From assembly GCA_031552845.1 (NCBI GenBank), contig JAVBMC010000027.1, forward strand, positions 8,232-72,231: DNA of 64,000 nt, in the 5' to 3' direction. The notes beneath the pieces were generated by a model. The model saw nothing but the letters and a program-made list of their open reading frames with translations, made no database searches and was not told the origin of the DNA. Source of the stretch: JAVBMC01 sp031552845 (GTDB taxonomy: Bacteria; Verrucomicrobiota; Kiritimatiellia; RFP12; DVOR01). Below, in pieces: positions 9,201-17,387 of this stretch; the stretch's first letter is position 1, and the number at the start of each line of letters is the position of its first letter. Position numbers and translations under genes: made by a program.

Positions 9201-10089
9201 ACTCGTCAAAGTTTACAAGTTTATTTGCAGTGAGATAAACTCCACCAAAAATCGCATACGACAAGGTTGCCCCGCTTCCCAACAACTCACTTTCGGCAAT
9301 CCCCTCCGTTCCAACGGTAGCGGCGTAGGGTGCGGTACCGGCCACGTAGTCAGCTGTCGGAATCGCAAATGCACGAACCCTCTCTTTTCCACCCGCGCCG
9401 GCAGCAATCTTGATTTCGGCTACACACAGATAAGTCGTACTGCCCTGTGCATTCGGTACCAGCACATAATCCGGATGATCCTTCACCCGCAATACGACAG
9501 CAAACCCACTGCCAGTGGCATCTTTCTTAAATGCAAAATAGAGGCCATCTCTTGTCAGGTTATAACCGGATCCATCTGCCAAGGTGTCGTTGTCTGCTCC
9601 ACCATTCGTTGCACTGGGCTTAGTCTGTCCTAGGCCGACACCGTGATAACAGTTTGCCTTCAAAGCCCCAGACGCACCGGTTTCGGAACGAATTAAAACA
9701 CGCACATACAACGTCCCCGCATCTACAGGCAATACGTCGGTCTCTAATGCACGATACTGCAAACGGCCATTGGACTCCAGATTTGAGCTGGCCGTTTTTA
9801 AACCCCAAGAACCGCCAATCGCCGTCGCGGTAAAACAATCCGGATAACTCAACCCTTCCGAAAAAGCCTTGACCGTGCCAGTGCCGGTATTTAAAAACTT
9901 ACCGGTAAAACCAATCATGCTACTATCAGTTATAGATGCATACACCGCAAGATTCGACCCTGCGGCGATCGGCGTTCCATAAGCACTATCGCTTAACGGC
10001 ACGCCATCATACACCAGTACATCAGCAGAAGCTGCAAATACCGCACACAGAGCCACAAGAAGAGCCCCCACTACTCTTTTTACTTTCAT
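6280..10089 (-). CDS. Large secreted protein with Calx-beta domain and glycine-rich beta-solenoid region
   Basis: A protein of 1269 residues from the ATG at 10089, which starts the signal peptide MKVKRVVGALLVALCAVFAASA; the 9-codon-longer GTG start fits less well. The first 310 or so residues are a beta-rich domain of no recognised family. A fibronectin-like stretch follows (about 315-400), then a Calx-beta module (about 410-515; GVNYAAPVGTVTIPAGE is typical). The rest is glycine-, serine- and alanine-rich, with repeated GGxVRLSVAGDLVVDG-like strands suggesting a beta-solenoid. It ends in GGVLIVGGTKPLITIY, a hydrophobic last strand resembling the ends of four other secreted proteins in this window. 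It is probably surface-exposed or extracellular; adhesion or glycan binding is a guess. It is a single-gene unit with its own promoter and terminator. Confidence 0.8.
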   Translation of the reverse strand: MKVKRVVGALLVALCAVFAASADVLVYDGVPLSDSAYGTPIAAGSNLAVYASITDSSMIGFTGKFLNTGTGTVKAFSEGLSYPDCFTATAIGGSWGLKTASSNLESNGRLQYRALETDVLPVDAGTLYVRVLIRSETGASGALKANCYHGVGLGQTKPSATNGGADNDTLADGSGYNLTRDGLYFAFKKDATGSGFAVVLRVKDHPDYVLVPNAQGSTTYLCVAEIKIAAGAGGKERVRAFAIPTADYVAGTAPYAATVGTEGIAESELLGSGATLSYAIFGGVYLTANKLVNFDEFMIATSLLDVLPTGVEALRLDSATVNKDADGFFVTATLAAGTGELVALVKAEDGTVITSQITASAVPGVPYTGALEGLESDMTYNVTVVAREGILEDTQFAGTIYTGDVWLEWVNDAQEEGLIPGTVQVCRSNASGAISVTYSFTGLTAVEGVNYAAPVGTVTIPAGETSALIQVEPLIDGNSQNDTTLAVALMEGPYFIAGDAVEVTVHNFDYPADYNIWISQELTGDASDANGWSFGRVPAATDKIWLSGYSPCTSLVWNAGVNGLSDTVAEWNQQSSFTGTVVFATQYPTVDGATFTQFNVTGDVNLQGGVWTHMSNRAFTDNTYRLYVEVGGNVTVGSNAKISTKGYGRKGNPTNGQGPYLAAYGGYAYCEKETRTSAFGSMLEPVDCAQWVYLGSQYFYAGGAVRLSVAGDLVVDGSIDSDSNGGGSSYAAAPGGSVWINAKSVSGAGTISADGARGGKTDGPSGAGSGGRIAVYTVEDLTMPVEKITAYGEGVSASSTISSGAGTVFLKSSAQTYGTLVVNSPLNSRNYGTGIYPPGGVAGLTPVMPGETWTFDSVILGGVGRLAVPAGTTLSLPNGLASVRSLDSARMCSIRVEEGGVLQLPPGKQTIRSGWMFNPAGAYSFNGDVDVVESGGIGLPKTYQTFAAGVGTVDITVHGDLYVDATSCLSVEEALHTLPNTTYGGAAHGGRSGYTKASAITYDSVFNPLMYGASWDASSYAGGLIKATVTGTLQLDGIASARGAADNSTAGVSGERCVGSAGSINITAGRLVGKGSMTVMGSLAYSGNYLGASAGGRIAIRLTHPEATFEGSDVPTFVANGRTRSQSSSYATGSSSAGTIYLQAGNQQERAGTIIIRNDNNANNPLTTPVPALGVGGDTPNSLVYATLVLENRAIAELTVGFALERLVINENTKLDLAGKRLRAVSAFVNGTKLGLGQYTAADLPASLSDSSGGGVLIVGGTKPLITIY

Positions 10090-10370
10090 CGTAATCACAT
10101 CACTCCATTTCAGCACCCACTCGACTTCAACTTATGTTACCAATAACATTTCATCTGACGAGTTCTTCACGTACTCTGTATTCTATCACATTTTGCACTC
10201 CTTGGCAAGAGGGGCATGCATGTTTCGCCCAAATATCGACGAAATGTCTCTTTTAAGGCCTCGGAGAGCTGATAAAAATGAGCGGTCTGGGACTTGATGT
10301 CTTTTGGAAACAGAGGAAAAGACAATGCGGCCGGAGAAAACACACCCGTCGATCAGACGCCCGTCTTGAT
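10090..10370. other. Intergenic stretch with a promoter and a small hairpin
   Basis: No coding signal was seen. It holds the promoter of the 1269-aa protein gene and, in that gene's leader, a small hairpin ATGTTA-CCAA-TAACAT (10134-10149). Near the dgkA stop AGACG-CC-CGTCT could form a weak stem, but it has no T-run. Confidence 0.5.
10180..10208 (-). promoter_or_regulatory. Promoter of the 1269-aa secreted protein gene
   Basis: Minus-strand TTGCCA (10208-10203), a 17-bp spacer and TAGAAT (10185-10180). This predicts a leader of about 85 nt before the ATG at 10089. Confidence 0.55.
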
Positions 10371-10751
10371 TTAGCGGACGATGAGGCGCCACAGGTGGGG
10401 GAGAAATATAGCGGCTCCCGCGCCAATGGTGGCCAACGCGCAGATGAGCACTGCAGCGGCGGCAATATCTTTGACTTCACCGGCGATGGGGTGCCACTCC
10501 GGCGAGACTAAATCTACGAGGCGTTCTAGGGCTGTGTTGATGGCTTCAGCCGCGAGCACGAGTCCGAAGCAGAGCGCCAGAATCGCCCACTCCCAGCGGG
10601 CAATTCCAAAAAACAATCCCGCTGCAGTACAGAGGACTGCGGCGGTGATATGGATCCACGCGTTCGGCTCGCGCCGGACGAAGCTGTAGACGCCCTTGAG
10701 CGCAAAGCCGAAGCTTCGCAAACGGCTTGCAATCTTGAGCGTCTTTAGCAT
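10371..10751 (-). CDS. dgkA: Diacylglycerol kinase family protein (undecaprenol kinase type)
   Basis: A protein of 126 residues with three predicted membrane helices (about 32-50, 53-72 and 97-118). The signature EAINTALERLVDLVSPEWHP followed by GEVKDIAAAAVL (about 69-102) matches the DgkA active site: Glu69, Asn72, Glu76 and the Lys94-Asp95 pair, which bind ATP and metal in this family. It phosphorylates a membrane lipid alcohol at the inner membrane, either diacylglycerol or undecaprenol. The compact form resembles the undecaprenol kinase branch, which recycles the lipid carrier of envelope polysaccharides. It starts 3 nt after the stop of the large secreted protein gene upstream, so the two are probably cotranscribed; a functional link is not evident. 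Confidence 0.9.
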   Translation of the reverse strand: MLKTLKIASRLRSFGFALKGVYSFVRREPNAWIHITAAVLCTAAGLFFGIARWEWAILALCFGLVLAAEAINTALERLVDLVSPEWHPIAGEVKDIAAAAVLICALATIGAGAAIFLPHLWRLIVR

Positions 10752-10754
10752 GGT

Positions 10755-13169
10755 TTACCGGTAGTGGAATTGTGCTGTTGCTACGCAGTCGGCATCCGCC
10801 GTGACGCGTGCCCAGTAGGCGGCGAACTCGCGCGGGAACAGATAGGTCGCAGGCTGTCCCGGCTGGAGCGTGAACTGCTTATAAGCCACCCATGTGCCCT
10901 GCCCGCTGATATCCAGCTCAAGCGTGACGGTCGTGACTTTGTCCGCCACGAGGAGCAGCTGTTTCTGGTCAAACCCGGTCATCAGGTACGGATCCGAGGG
11001 CTTGCCCTTCTTCACTTGCGTATCCTGCCACGGACCGCCCTCGCCGCGCGGCTTGCCAAATGCCCACAAGTCATCCACTGTGCCGACCCACACACCGCAC
11101 TTGCCGTCAGCCGAGCGGATGATACGGTCATTCTGAGTCTCGGCATCCACGCCGCTCATTACCAGCAATCCGCGATAAGAGGCATAGTCATGGATGTTGC
11201 GGTTATGCGTTGCCACAGGACGCACCTTGATAAATCCGCCGGAGTTCTCCGCCGGCAGTTCGTAGAAGATGCCGCCCGCGTTGAACAAATCACGCTCGGT
11301 GCAGACTTCGCGGCAGATACGCCCCGCCACCGTCATGCCCGGCTTGCCACGCGGAATACGCCAACGGCCCTTCTCGTCTTCATAAATCAACGACGCCGCA
11401 TCAGCAGTGATGATGTTCTGCGGAATTGGCGCTGCCGTGCGTACCGCCACAGCGGCCTCGGCGGCATTTTCCACCGGCACAAGCTTCAGGTCGCCCGTCA
11501 GCTCGTAGCAGGTCTTCTCATCCGGGGCGATGCGGATCGCCTTGGTGTTCATCTTATTGATGTGCAGCAGTCCCTTGCTGAACGGCTCTTCCTTCGCCAA
11601 CCCATCAAACATCGGATGCGCCGCATCGCCACGACCATCGGTGTTGGAATAGTGAAAGAACGCGATGACCTTCGGCACATCGGCCTCACTGCGCAGGCGG
11701 ATCCATGCACCCTTCTCGACCAGCTTAATCGCCTCGCCCCGTGCAACGGTCATGCGCCGGGCTTCCGTCCAAACGCCATTGCCCTCGCGGTCGACCTCGA
11801 TCACAAACGTCACAGGCTCCTTGGCACCATGCGTCAGCCACAGCTGCTTGCGGTTATAGCCATCCAGCAGATACGCGTCCGAAACCTCGCCCGCCTTCAC
11901 ATCATCCTCCAGCCACACCGCACCGCGGCCGATTGCAGGACCGAAACTTCCCAACTGAGCAGGCTCAATGAACCACAAATTCGACTGCGACTGCGCTGGT
12001 GCTTGCAGTTTACCCTTCGCCTTACGCACGTTGGTGAACTCGTTACGCGCGCTGTCGTCACACGCCAACACCAGATTCCGGCCCCAACGGCAGAAGTCCG
12101 CCACCACCTTCAAATAGGTCGAACGTGGCGCAATGCCCGCGCTCTTGCCGGGTGCAAAGTCCGCCGGGAACCGCCAGAACGTCCCATGCATCGTCATCAA
12201 CAGCTCATCGCTGCCATCAATCTCACGGATACGCGGCCACTCCGTATGCCAGCCATGCGCGCCATCATATGTATGCGACGCCTTCGGCAGGCGGAAGTAT
12301 GTCCATACATTGTTCGTGTTGACACCCAAGATCAGCGAACGGAAATCCCAGCCAACCGCCCAGATCGGATTCTTATCCGGATGCTCGTTGCCATAGATGC
12401 CATCACGCGTCGTCACCTCGGTAAACTGATTCCGGCGGATCAAACGCCAATCCTTCTCGCCATCGTGCCAATCACCCAACGCGCCGCTCGGAATCTCCGG
12501 GTTCGTCATCACCTTCGGATGCTGGTCGCCATTGTTCGCATACACCACGCGCCCGAAACCGCTGCACAGCCCCTTGCCATGATACCCCGGCAAATCCGAA
12601 TTCTGCGCCTGATCAAACCCGACCGGCCGCTCCTTCACCTTCTTATTGCCATCGCGGATCAGCGTATTCACCGCCAAGCTGCGCACATCCACCTCATACA
12701 GCCCCTCCTCCATCGTGGCATAATACACCTTGTCGGCAGGCGCACTCAAATGCCGCGCATTACCCGTCAACCGCCCCGGCATCACCGCCGGCTTCATCAC
12801 CCGCACGTTACGCTTCTCATCAATCACATACGGTCCGATCAACAGCTGATTCGACTCCCGATGAATCATCCGATTCGCCGGCGTGCCCCCCACGCTCTCC
12901 GGACGCACGATCTGCTCCAGGTCAGGCGTAATCTCAAACAGCTTATCCGTCGACCCCATCGGCTCATGCGGCGCATACGTAATCGCCCACAGACGATCCG
13001 CAAACGGCACCACCGCGCCCGTCCCGCACTCATCCTGCAAATTATACATCGTCAAATGCGGATAAATTCCGCTCACGCACAACGGCTTCTCCGCCTGAAC
13101 GCTCCCCGCCCAAACCGCCGCCAACAACCCCAGCGCACCACACCCCACCACCGACATTCTCCCCGCCAT
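10755..13169 (-). CDS. Large secreted protein of unknown function with internally duplicated C-terminal module
   Basis: A protein of 804 residues. The ATG at 13169 is fixed by a near-perfect AGGAGGT 5 nt upstream, and a signal peptide ends near SVQA (about 26). No family was recognised. The first 400 residues are rich in short beta strands and aromatic residues (WAVGWDFRSLILGVNTNN, LLMTMHGTFWRFP), compatible with a beta-propeller. Two related modules are visible: SDAYLLDGYNRKQLWL followed by GNGVWTEARRMTVARGE and ending VIAFFHYS, and SDPYLMTGFDQKQLLL followed by GQGTWVAYKQFTLQPGQ and ending TAQFHYR at the C-terminus. Placement near polysaccharide lyases suggests a role in glycan binding or breakdown, but this is context only. 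An 806-codon open frame on the opposite strand is a composition artefact. Confidence 0.75.
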   Translation of the reverse strand: MAGRMSVVGCGALGLLAAVWAGSVQAEKPLCVSGIYPHLTMYNLQDECGTGAVVPFADRLWAITYAPHEPMGSTDKLFEITPDLEQIVRPESVGGTPANRMIHRESNQLLIGPYVIDEKRNVRVMKPAVMPGRLTGNARHLSAPADKVYYATMEEGLYEVDVRSLAVNTLIRDGNKKVKERPVGFDQAQNSDLPGYHGKGLCSGFGRVVYANNGDQHPKVMTNPEIPSGALGDWHDGEKDWRLIRRNQFTEVTTRDGIYGNEHPDKNPIWAVGWDFRSLILGVNTNNVWTYFRLPKASHTYDGAHGWHTEWPRIREIDGSDELLMTMHGTFWRFPADFAPGKSAGIAPRSTYLKVVADFCRWGRNLVLACDDSARNEFTNVRKAKGKLQAPAQSQSNLWFIEPAQLGSFGPAIGRGAVWLEDDVKAGEVSDAYLLDGYNRKQLWLTHGAKEPVTFVIEVDREGNGVWTEARRMTVARGEAIKLVEKGAWIRLRSEADVPKVIAFFHYSNTDGRGDAAHPMFDGLAKEEPFSKGLLHINKMNTKAIRIAPDEKTCYELTGDLKLVPVENAAEAAVAVRTAAPIPQNIITADAASLIYEDEKGRWRIPRGKPGMTVAGRICREVCTERDLFNAGGIFYELPAENSGGFIKVRPVATHNRNIHDYASYRGLLVMSGVDAETQNDRIIRSADGKCGVWVGTVDDLWAFGKPRGEGGPWQDTQVKKGKPSDPYLMTGFDQKQLLLVADKVTTVTLELDISGQGTWVAYKQFTLQPGQPATYLFPREFAAYWARVTADADCVATAQFHYR

Positions 13170-13252
13170 AACAACCTCCTATAATATCAATCGCTCCATT
13201 TTACCCAATCCCCGCCCCCGCGTCAATCCAAAACCACCCCACCACCCCGCAA

Positions 13253-13294
13253 CTACTCCCACGCGCCTACACGCCGCACCACATTCACAATAAC
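13253..13294 (-). pseudogene. Remnant of the 3' end of an LRR protein gene
   Basis: Directly after the TAA of the upstream gene (13295-13297), the same frame reads VIVNVVRRVGAWE and then TAG. This matches the last residues of the LRR gene 1.3 kb upstream (KITNVVRCARSWE and stop), and the DNA is similar too (both carry CAACTACTCCCACG on the plus strand). A partial duplication or deletion with a leftover tail is the likely cause. Confidence 0.5.
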
Positions 13295-14524
13295 TTACGG
13301 AGCTGCCGGGCTCGGCTCCTGCGGCAAGGTTAACTTTTCTTCGCCTCCGCCAAATCCACCTCGCACGCGCCTCCACGTCCACCATTTATTATTACACCGC
13401 CAATACAAACGGGTCGTGAAAAGATCCGGCGTCTGCTGAAGCAACGGCGCCATCTGCTCCATCGTATAATTAGGCACACCCTCTTTTCTTCTAAAACTCC
13501 TTCCCGCAATCAACTGTACCGATTCGTCCGAGACTAATACCGCCTTTTGCTCCTCTGCCGTACCGCCATACTCCAAAAGCCACCCATCTCCTTCGCGGAA
13601 CAGCACCGACTCCGCGCTGACGCACGGCAAATCCCCCAACTCCGACGCCAGCTTTTCCCTCGCAACCTTCAACGCATCCGCCAGCGGGAACACCGGCATC
13701 GCTAGGTTATTCAACACAATAAACCGCGCATCATCACCTTCACCTTTTCGTGCCCGCTCGACAAACTCCGCCAGCGCCACCTGTTGATTCTTAACACTTG
13801 CCCCCTCGGCCCAAGCAAACGTGCCCACCACCAACTCCGCAAACGATTTCGGGCACAGCGCACTTCGCTTCGACAAGTTAAACAAGAGCGTTACCGACAG
13901 CGGACCCTGATCCCCGCACAACTCCAAGACTCCACGTCCAAAGGCTCCTTCCGCCACCCCTCCATAGCCTCGGCAATCAGGGCCTTCAAAAATATACTGT
14001 TCATGTGGAAGACAGCTCACACACTTCAATTTCAACCACGCCAACCTCCTCATAAACTGCTCATGCGGCAAAAAGAACACCTCCCATAACGAGACAGGCA
14101 GAGTTGATTGCATCGCTATCATATCCTTTGCCCCCGTAGATATCGTCCGGTTTAACCCTTTGATGAACACTTCCTCAGCCACCCCGGCACGTGACAACAC
14201 TACATTAAACTCCGTGCCACGGATTGCCAAATTAAAACACCAAGAAGAGACATTCGTCGAAGGAACTGCCTGCACCAAATACCACTCTTCCTTCGGGATA
14301 CAAAATGACGCAAACCCAAGATCAACCCGTTGTAATCCTTCCAATGACTCCGGTTCGCTCCACGCCACACGCTCCGGCACCGATTTCGTGATACCATCCG
14401 AATCCCGCGCCATCTGCTCCACCTTATAAATCCGCCAACCGCAACGCGCACAACCCCAGAGCAACAAAAACCCAACTATCCCACAGACAACACCCCACCA
14501 CAAAATCCGCTTAAATTGCCCCAT
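13295..14524 (-). CDS. Membrane-anchored protein of unknown function
   Basis: A protein of 409 residues from the ATG at 14524, which has AAAGG upstream; longer starts exist at 14548 and 14575. A single membrane helix sits at the N-terminus (about residues 7-25, ILWWGVVCGIVGFLLLWGCA), with the bulk presumably in the periplasm. The soluble part has no recognised domain. It has several cysteines and a C-terminal WRCNNKWWTWRRVRGGFGGG segment. Its stop is followed in frame by a remnant of an LRR gene end. It lies 51 bp after the LRR protein gene, so the two may be cotranscribed. No function can be proposed. Confidence 0.65.
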   Translation of the reverse strand: MGQFKRILWWGVVCGIVGFLLLWGCARCGWRIYKVEQMARDSDGITKSVPERVAWSEPESLEGLQRVDLGFASFCIPKEEWYLVQAVPSTNVSSWCFNLAIRGTEFNVVLSRAGVAEEVFIKGLNRTISTGAKDMIAMQSTLPVSLWEVFFLPHEQFMRRLAWLKLKCVSCLPHEQYIFEGPDCRGYGGVAEGAFGRGVLELCGDQGPLSVTLLFNLSKRSALCPKSFAELVVGTFAWAEGASVKNQQVALAEFVERARKGEGDDARFIVLNNLAMPVFPLADALKVAREKLASELGDLPCVSAESVLFREGDGWLLEYGGTAEEQKAVLVSDESVQLIAGRSFRRKEGVPNYTMEQMAPLLQQTPDLFTTRLYWRCNNKWWTWRRVRGGFGGGEEKLTLPQEPSPAAP

Positions 14525-14575
14525 AAAATACCTACGCCTTTCTTCCATCCCGTCCAATACAAAAGCCCACCGCAA

Positions 14576-17005
14576 CTACTCCCACGAGCGCGCACACCGC
14601 ACCACATTTGTGATCTTCGCATACGAGTCCGGAAACACCTTATTCAAAAGCATCTGCTGCGGAATAACAACAGAGGTAATATTATCACACCCTCCAAATG
14701 CATGCTCGCCAATGTTAGTGACACTCGTTGGGATCACCACACGCGCCAACCCCTCGCAGCCATAAAACGCCCATGGTTTAATATCCTTAACGCTGGGCGG
14801 AATGATTACCTCAGTCAACCCGGAGCAACGCCAAAACGCATCCTTCTCAATACTGCTGACACTGTCAGGAATACTATAAGCCCCCTGCTTCTCTTCCGGG
14901 TAGTAAAACAAACGGCTGATCGCTTTATCAAACACGATGCCATTAATCAACGAATAATGGGGTGTGTTAGGGTCAATTGTAACTACAGTCACATTGCGGC
15001 AACCGTTAAACGACCAATCCTCGATCTGCTCAACACTCGCAGGGATAGAAATGTCGCTTAAGCCCTTGCATTCGGAAAATGCATCATACTCAATGACTTT
15101 CACGCCGCCAGGCACTACATACGTACCTTGTTTGGTAGCCGGACACTTGATCAAGCGGGTGCCGTCTTTAGAAAACAAAACTCCATTTACAGACGCATAG
15201 CTTCGACTCTCCGGGTTCACGTAAATAGCCTCCAAGCTGGGACATCTGTCAAATGCACGACGAAAAAGGTTAGTCAGAGTTGCCGGGAAAACGACGGTCT
15301 TCAACTTCGGACAATAATCAAACGCCACGTACCCAACTGTTTCAACGCCCTCACCAATCACCACCGACGTCAGATTGGTACATCCCGCAAACGCCAACAT
15401 CCCCACCTCCCGAACACTTCCGGGAAGCACGATCGAAGTCAACTCATGACAGTTTATAAACGCCCCACCCTCAATCTTCCGTACCGGACATCCCCCCAAT
15501 ACAGACGGAACCCTCAACACCCCCGGCGTATTCGTACAAATCGCAGGAATACGGTACGCCACCTGTCCTCGTACTTGACGCGGAAAACCAATCGTCGCAA
15601 CACCATTGCTGATCGAGTAAGAATACGTCACCCCATCCACCGTCTCCGTCGGCAACACCACAGGCGTGCGGTCGTTCAATCCTCCACAGCAGGATACAAT
15701 CCTAGCTCCTCTAATTACCGCTTGCCTCTCTTGCCAGACAGTGACATTCGTAATCGTTTGATAAGAGTCCGGAAACGTCTCTTGCAGGTTCGTCGCACAC
15801 ACTGGAACGACAACCGAGGCGATTTTAAAACATCCGTTAAAAGCTCTTTTGTGGATGTTAGTAACGGAGGCAGGAATTTCAACCGTGGTGAGATTCTCAC
15901 ACCATGCAAAGGCACTTGCCCGAATCGTGGTCACACCCTTCGGAATGGTAATGGAAGAAAGGTTGCCGCAGGCACGAAACGCTTCAGTCTCAATTGTATC
16001 AATCTTGCTGGAGAACGTCACCGACGTCAAACCGCTGCAATACGCAAACGCTTCCTTGCCAATTTCTTTGACGCTCTCAGGCATGACAACCTCCGTCAAG
16101 CCACTATGTCCCTCAAACGCATTTGCGCCAATACTCGTTACGCCATCCGGAATTGTGCATTTTCCGAGTCGCCCGGGTGTATAAAAAACCAATCGAGCAT
16201 CTGCCCGATCAAGCAACATACCATCAACAGCCGAATAGGTGGCGTTGCTTGAGTCAACGGTGATTGAGCTCAAATTATCACACCTCATAAACGCATTAGA
16301 CGCAACGTTCTCCACTCCGGCAGGAATCGCGACAGACGTCAAACGACTATCTTCATAGAAGGCAAGAGTTCCAATCCTTTTAAGACTCTGCGGAAGCGTC
16401 ACCGAACCCAGCCGCGAACAAAGAGCAAAGGCCATATGTTCAATTGAACGAACCCCCTCCCCAACAACAATGGAGGTCACGTTGGTGTTTCCGCAAAGCA
16501 ACCGCTTTCGAATGGTGCCGGCTCCTCCCGTAAGCGTAAGCTCGGTCAAATTATCACACTTGGTGAAGCTCACAATCTCACACCCACAACTGTTGGTGAC
16601 ACTCTCTGAGATCGTCAAAGCCGTCAAGCCGCGGCAGTTTTTAAACGTACCATGACAAACCGTATGGACGCTGGATGGAACCACAACCTCTGCCAATCCG
16701 TTACACTCGGCAAACGCGCCATCGCCCAGCCGCACCACAGGCAATCCCCCCAACGTTGTAGGAATATGCAAAACGCCCGACGTGTTCGTGCTAATCGCCG
16801 CCTCCGGAGACTCCCCTTCGCGCAACTCACCCCTCCCCATCATTACACCGCCATCGACTACACGATAGACATAAGTCACGCCATTCACCGTTTCCATCTG
16901 CAACGGCCCCACCTCCGATGTGCACGAAACAACACCAACCGTCGCACAAGCAATCACAAACAAAGCAATGAAGACACACACATACCCCCATTTACTTTTC
17001 CACAT
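14576..17005 (-). CDS. BspA-like leucine-rich repeat protein (LRR_5), probably surface-exposed
   Basis: A protein of 809 residues. The start at 17005 has GGGGAG about 9 nt upstream. The N-terminus has a hydrophobic segment ending in GVVSC, which could be a lipobox or a normal signal peptide. The body is made of about 23-residue repeats of the type I-x-x-x-A-F-x-x-C-x-x-L-x-x-[VI]-x-I-P-x-S-V, the LRR_5 pattern of Treponema and Bacteroides BspA proteins, often adhesins. The protein is two homologous halves: NGVTYVYRVVDGG near residue 40 and DGVTYSYSISNGV near residue 450 each open with a similar capping domain, and VFPDSY ends both LRR blocks. It is driven by the promoter at 17044-17072. Surface location and adhesion are inferred from the family. 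Confidence 0.85.
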   Translation of the reverse strand: MWKSKWGYVCVFIALFVIACATVGVVSCTSEVGPLQMETVNGVTYVYRVVDGGVMMGRGELREGESPEAAISTNTSGVLHIPTTLGGLPVVRLGDGAFAECNGLAEVVVPSSVHTVCHGTFKNCRGLTALTISESVTNSCGCEIVSFTKCDNLTELTLTGGAGTIRKRLLCGNTNVTSIVVGEGVRSIEHMAFALCSRLGSVTLPQSLKRIGTLAFYEDSRLTSVAIPAGVENVASNAFMRCDNLSSITVDSSNATYSAVDGMLLDRADARLVFYTPGRLGKCTIPDGVTSIGANAFEGHSGLTEVVMPESVKEIGKEAFAYCSGLTSVTFSSKIDTIETEAFRACGNLSSITIPKGVTTIRASAFAWCENLTTVEIPASVTNIHKRAFNGCFKIASVVVPVCATNLQETFPDSYQTITNVTVWQERQAVIRGARIVSCCGGLNDRTPVVLPTETVDGVTYSYSISNGVATIGFPRQVRGQVAYRIPAICTNTPGVLRVPSVLGGCPVRKIEGGAFINCHELTSIVLPGSVREVGMLAFAGCTNLTSVVIGEGVETVGYVAFDYCPKLKTVVFPATLTNLFRRAFDRCPSLEAIYVNPESRSYASVNGVLFSKDGTRLIKCPATKQGTYVVPGGVKVIEYDAFSECKGLSDISIPASVEQIEDWSFNGCRNVTVVTIDPNTPHYSLINGIVFDKAISRLFYYPEEKQGAYSIPDSVSSIEKDAFWRCSGLTEVIIPPSVKDIKPWAFYGCEGLARVVIPTSVTNIGEHAFGGCDNITSVVIPQQMLLNKVFPDSYAKITNVVRCARSWE

Positions 17006-17043
17006 TACTCAGCTCCCCTAATTACAAGATGACAAACAGAGGG

Positions 17044-17072
17044 ATTATCCCACTTCCCATCCCATAAGTCAA
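17044..17072 (-). promoter_or_regulatory. Promoter of the LRR protein gene
   Basis: Minus-strand TTGACT (17072-17067), a 17-bp spacer and GATAAT (17049-17044), about 38 bp before the ATG at 17005. Confidence 0.65.
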
Positions 17073-17144
17073 GGCCATTCCGGCACACCACAGATTCTCC
17101 AAAAAAACAACCGCCGCCCCAAAGCACTTTCCGTCAACTTACAC

Positions 17145-17172
17145 TTGACTTTGCCGCCAAATCTGCTAAACT
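17145..17172 (+). promoter_or_regulatory. Promoter-like element duplicated at 50424
   Basis: TTGACT (17145-17150), 16 bp, then TAAACT (17167-17172). The spacer, TTGCCGCCAAATCTGC, is nearly the same as that at 50424-50451 (TTTCCCGCCAAACTGC), so these are related copies and not chance matches. No convincing reading frame follows; a transcript from here would run through the 22-bp array toward xrtK. Confidence 0.5.
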
Positions 17173-17387
17173 CCACCCCATGCAACGCACACAAAAACAT
17201 ACCTTTAAAAACCTCCCCAAGACGCACTTCGCGTCGATTTGGCAGGGGTTGGATGCGTGTGCAGATATTTCGGGCTGCGGAAATAAAACTGCGGGAAATA
17301 TGGCGTCAGCTTAGCCGCTTACAGCACGATAAGTGCGCCCAAAAGTGAGCAGAGTGGAATATTCCCCCGTTTAAGGCTGCTGCCTCC
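17173..17387. other. Intergenic stretch with no gene recognised
   Basis: A short hairpin GACGC-ACTTC-GCGTC (17221-17235) is present without a T-run. A 67-codon open frame crosses it, but no ribosome binding site or family resemblance was seen. Confidence 0.4.

Noticed and set aside
10764..13184. An 806-codon open frame on the plus strand, antisense to the large secreted protein gene
   Set aside because: Its product is rich in His, Arg, Gln and Leu with no domain or signal. The minus-strand frame has a perfect ribosome binding site, a signal peptide and an internal duplication. The plus frame is open because of codon bias.
15128..16252. A 374-codon plus-strand frame opposite the LRR gene
   Set aside because: It is a shadow of the repeat structure; the minus frame carries the clear LRR pattern.
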